From Clostridiales bacterium (GTDB lineage Bacteria; Bacillota; Clostridia; Oscillospirales; Acutalibacteraceae), in contig JAAYFA010000078.1 in the NCBI GenBank assembly GCA_012728445.1, forward strand, positions 1 to 6,283: a stretch of DNA of 6,283 bases, given 5' to 3'. Position 1 is the first letter of the stretch. Each line of letters opens with the position of its first letter. Shown here piece after piece: positions 5,758 through 6,283 of this stretch. Below the pieces are notes generated by a model. The model saw nothing but the letters and a program-made list of their open reading frames with translations. It was not told the DNA's origin and searched no databases. A program made the translations under genes and the position numbers.

Positions 5758-6283
5758 ATTGCTGGAGCACGAGGAACAAGCGCTGCTCGATTTTTGCAAA
5801 CGAGATGTTTTCGGTACGAAAATAGCCGCATATTTTGCAACTTACGGCACCGCGTATCCGTTTGCTGTGTTTTATTTGCAGGTGTCAAGCAATAGCGTGA
5901 CAGCCGCCATATGCAAGATTGATGATGCTATGACGCTGTGTTGCGAACAAGACGCCGATTTCGAGGAGCTTGCCGCATTTGTCAGCACGATTGGTTTTAA
6001 CACCCTAATGTGTACAGCCTGTGTTAGCGACAAACTTAATCTAAACCCTCAAAAGACAGGTTTCATAGTTGAATTTCAAGATGAACCCAACAATTTGAAT
6101 TTTCAGGATGTGCCCCTATCAAACAGCGTTGAACTGTCTGACGTTTATGATGTTTTGAAGCATGCGGGGTTTGACGGTTTGTCTGAAAAAGGGCCATGGC
6201 TTGCCGATGTTGTGTCACGTGTCAAAAATGGCAACGCAAAAGCCATGGTCGTCAGGCAAGCAAAAGTTCCCGTTGCCTGTGCC
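5750..6283 (+). CDS. Possible GNAT-family N-acetyltransferase-like protein, C-terminus cut by window edge
   Basis: An open frame of 178 codons runs from ATG (5750) to the right edge with no stop. It begins MLRLLEHEEQALLDFCKRDVF and continues as a soluble alpha/beta-looking protein with no signal peptide or membrane segment. From memory, clostridial genomes often carry a diverged GNAT-like gene of this N-terminal appearance next to M42 peptidases. The acetyl-CoA loop (Q/RxxGxG/A) would lie in the missing C-terminal part, so the assignment is tentative. The visible end (MVVRQAKVPVACA) would fit an early beta-strand pair of a C-terminal GNAT domain. Cysteines are rather frequent, including a single C-x-x-C (88-91), too little to call a metal site. 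GTGGAG (5737-5742) lies 7 bases before the ATG, and the gene overlaps the upstream stop by 8 bases (ATGCTTAG), so it belongs to the operon. Confidence 0.55.
   Translation, partial: MLRLLEHEEQALLDFCKRDVFGTKIAAYFATYGTAYPFAVFYLQVSSNSVTAAICKIDDAMTLCCEQDADFEELAAFVSTIGFNTLMCTACVSDKLNLNPQKTGFIVEFQDEPNNLNFQDVPLSNSVELSDVYDVLKHAGFDGLSEKGPWLADVVSRVKNGNAKAMVVRQAKVPVACA

Noticed and set aside
1..6283. Defence, phage, transposon, CRISPR or biosynthetic system
   Set aside because: All six supported genes belong to, or resemble, common metabolic families. There are no repeat arrays, terminal inverted repeats, transposase or integrase motifs, or tRNA-like folds visible. Patatin-like proteins do occur in some defence systems (CBASS CapV), but there is no nucleotidyltransferase partner here.

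Overview
The window looks like ordinary chromosomal DNA from a low-to-moderate GC Gram-positive bacterium, most likely of class Clostridia (Oscillospirales/Ruminococcaceae-like). This rests on strong purine-rich Shine-Dalgarno sites, AT-rich intergenic DNA with near-consensus sigma-A promoters, a TTG start codon, and the protein types: a clostridial-type galactokinase with an N-terminal extension and tandem M42 aminopeptidases. The genus cannot be named from the sequence alone.

Layout: two divergent transcription units start from one intergenic region (2133-2384). Leftward (minus strand) runs a patatin-like phospholipase (783-2132, TTG start), followed after 16 bases by a D-2-hydroxyacid dehydrogenase (glycerate dehydrogenase/hydroxypyruvate reductase type), cut by the left edge. 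Rightward (plus strand) runs a galactokinase-family GHMP kinase (2385-3668), two consecutive M42-family metallo-aminopeptidases (3711-4745 and 4738-5757), and a GNAT-acetyltransferase-like gene (5750 onward), cut by the right edge. The last three rightward genes overlap by 8 bases at each junction, so this looks like one translationally coupled operon.

The intergenic region holds a promoter for each direction: TTGAAA-16-TATAAT leftward and TTGACC-17-TACAAT rightward. Between them is an imperfect 28-bp palindrome that covers the leftward -35 box, a good candidate operator.

Functionally, the rightward unit mixes sugar phosphorylation with the final steps of peptide breakdown, and the leftward unit combines a lipid acyl hydrolase with a 2-keto/2-hydroxyacid reductase. 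This resembles housekeeping or nutrient-scavenging metabolism. No mobile element, CRISPR array, tRNA, rRNA, defence or toxin module is visible, and I found no convincing sign of an undescribed system. The points most worth a second look are the shared regulatory region, the altered sugar-binding motif of the kinase, the paired M42 paralogues with different metal-site residues, and the unrecognised terminal gene.
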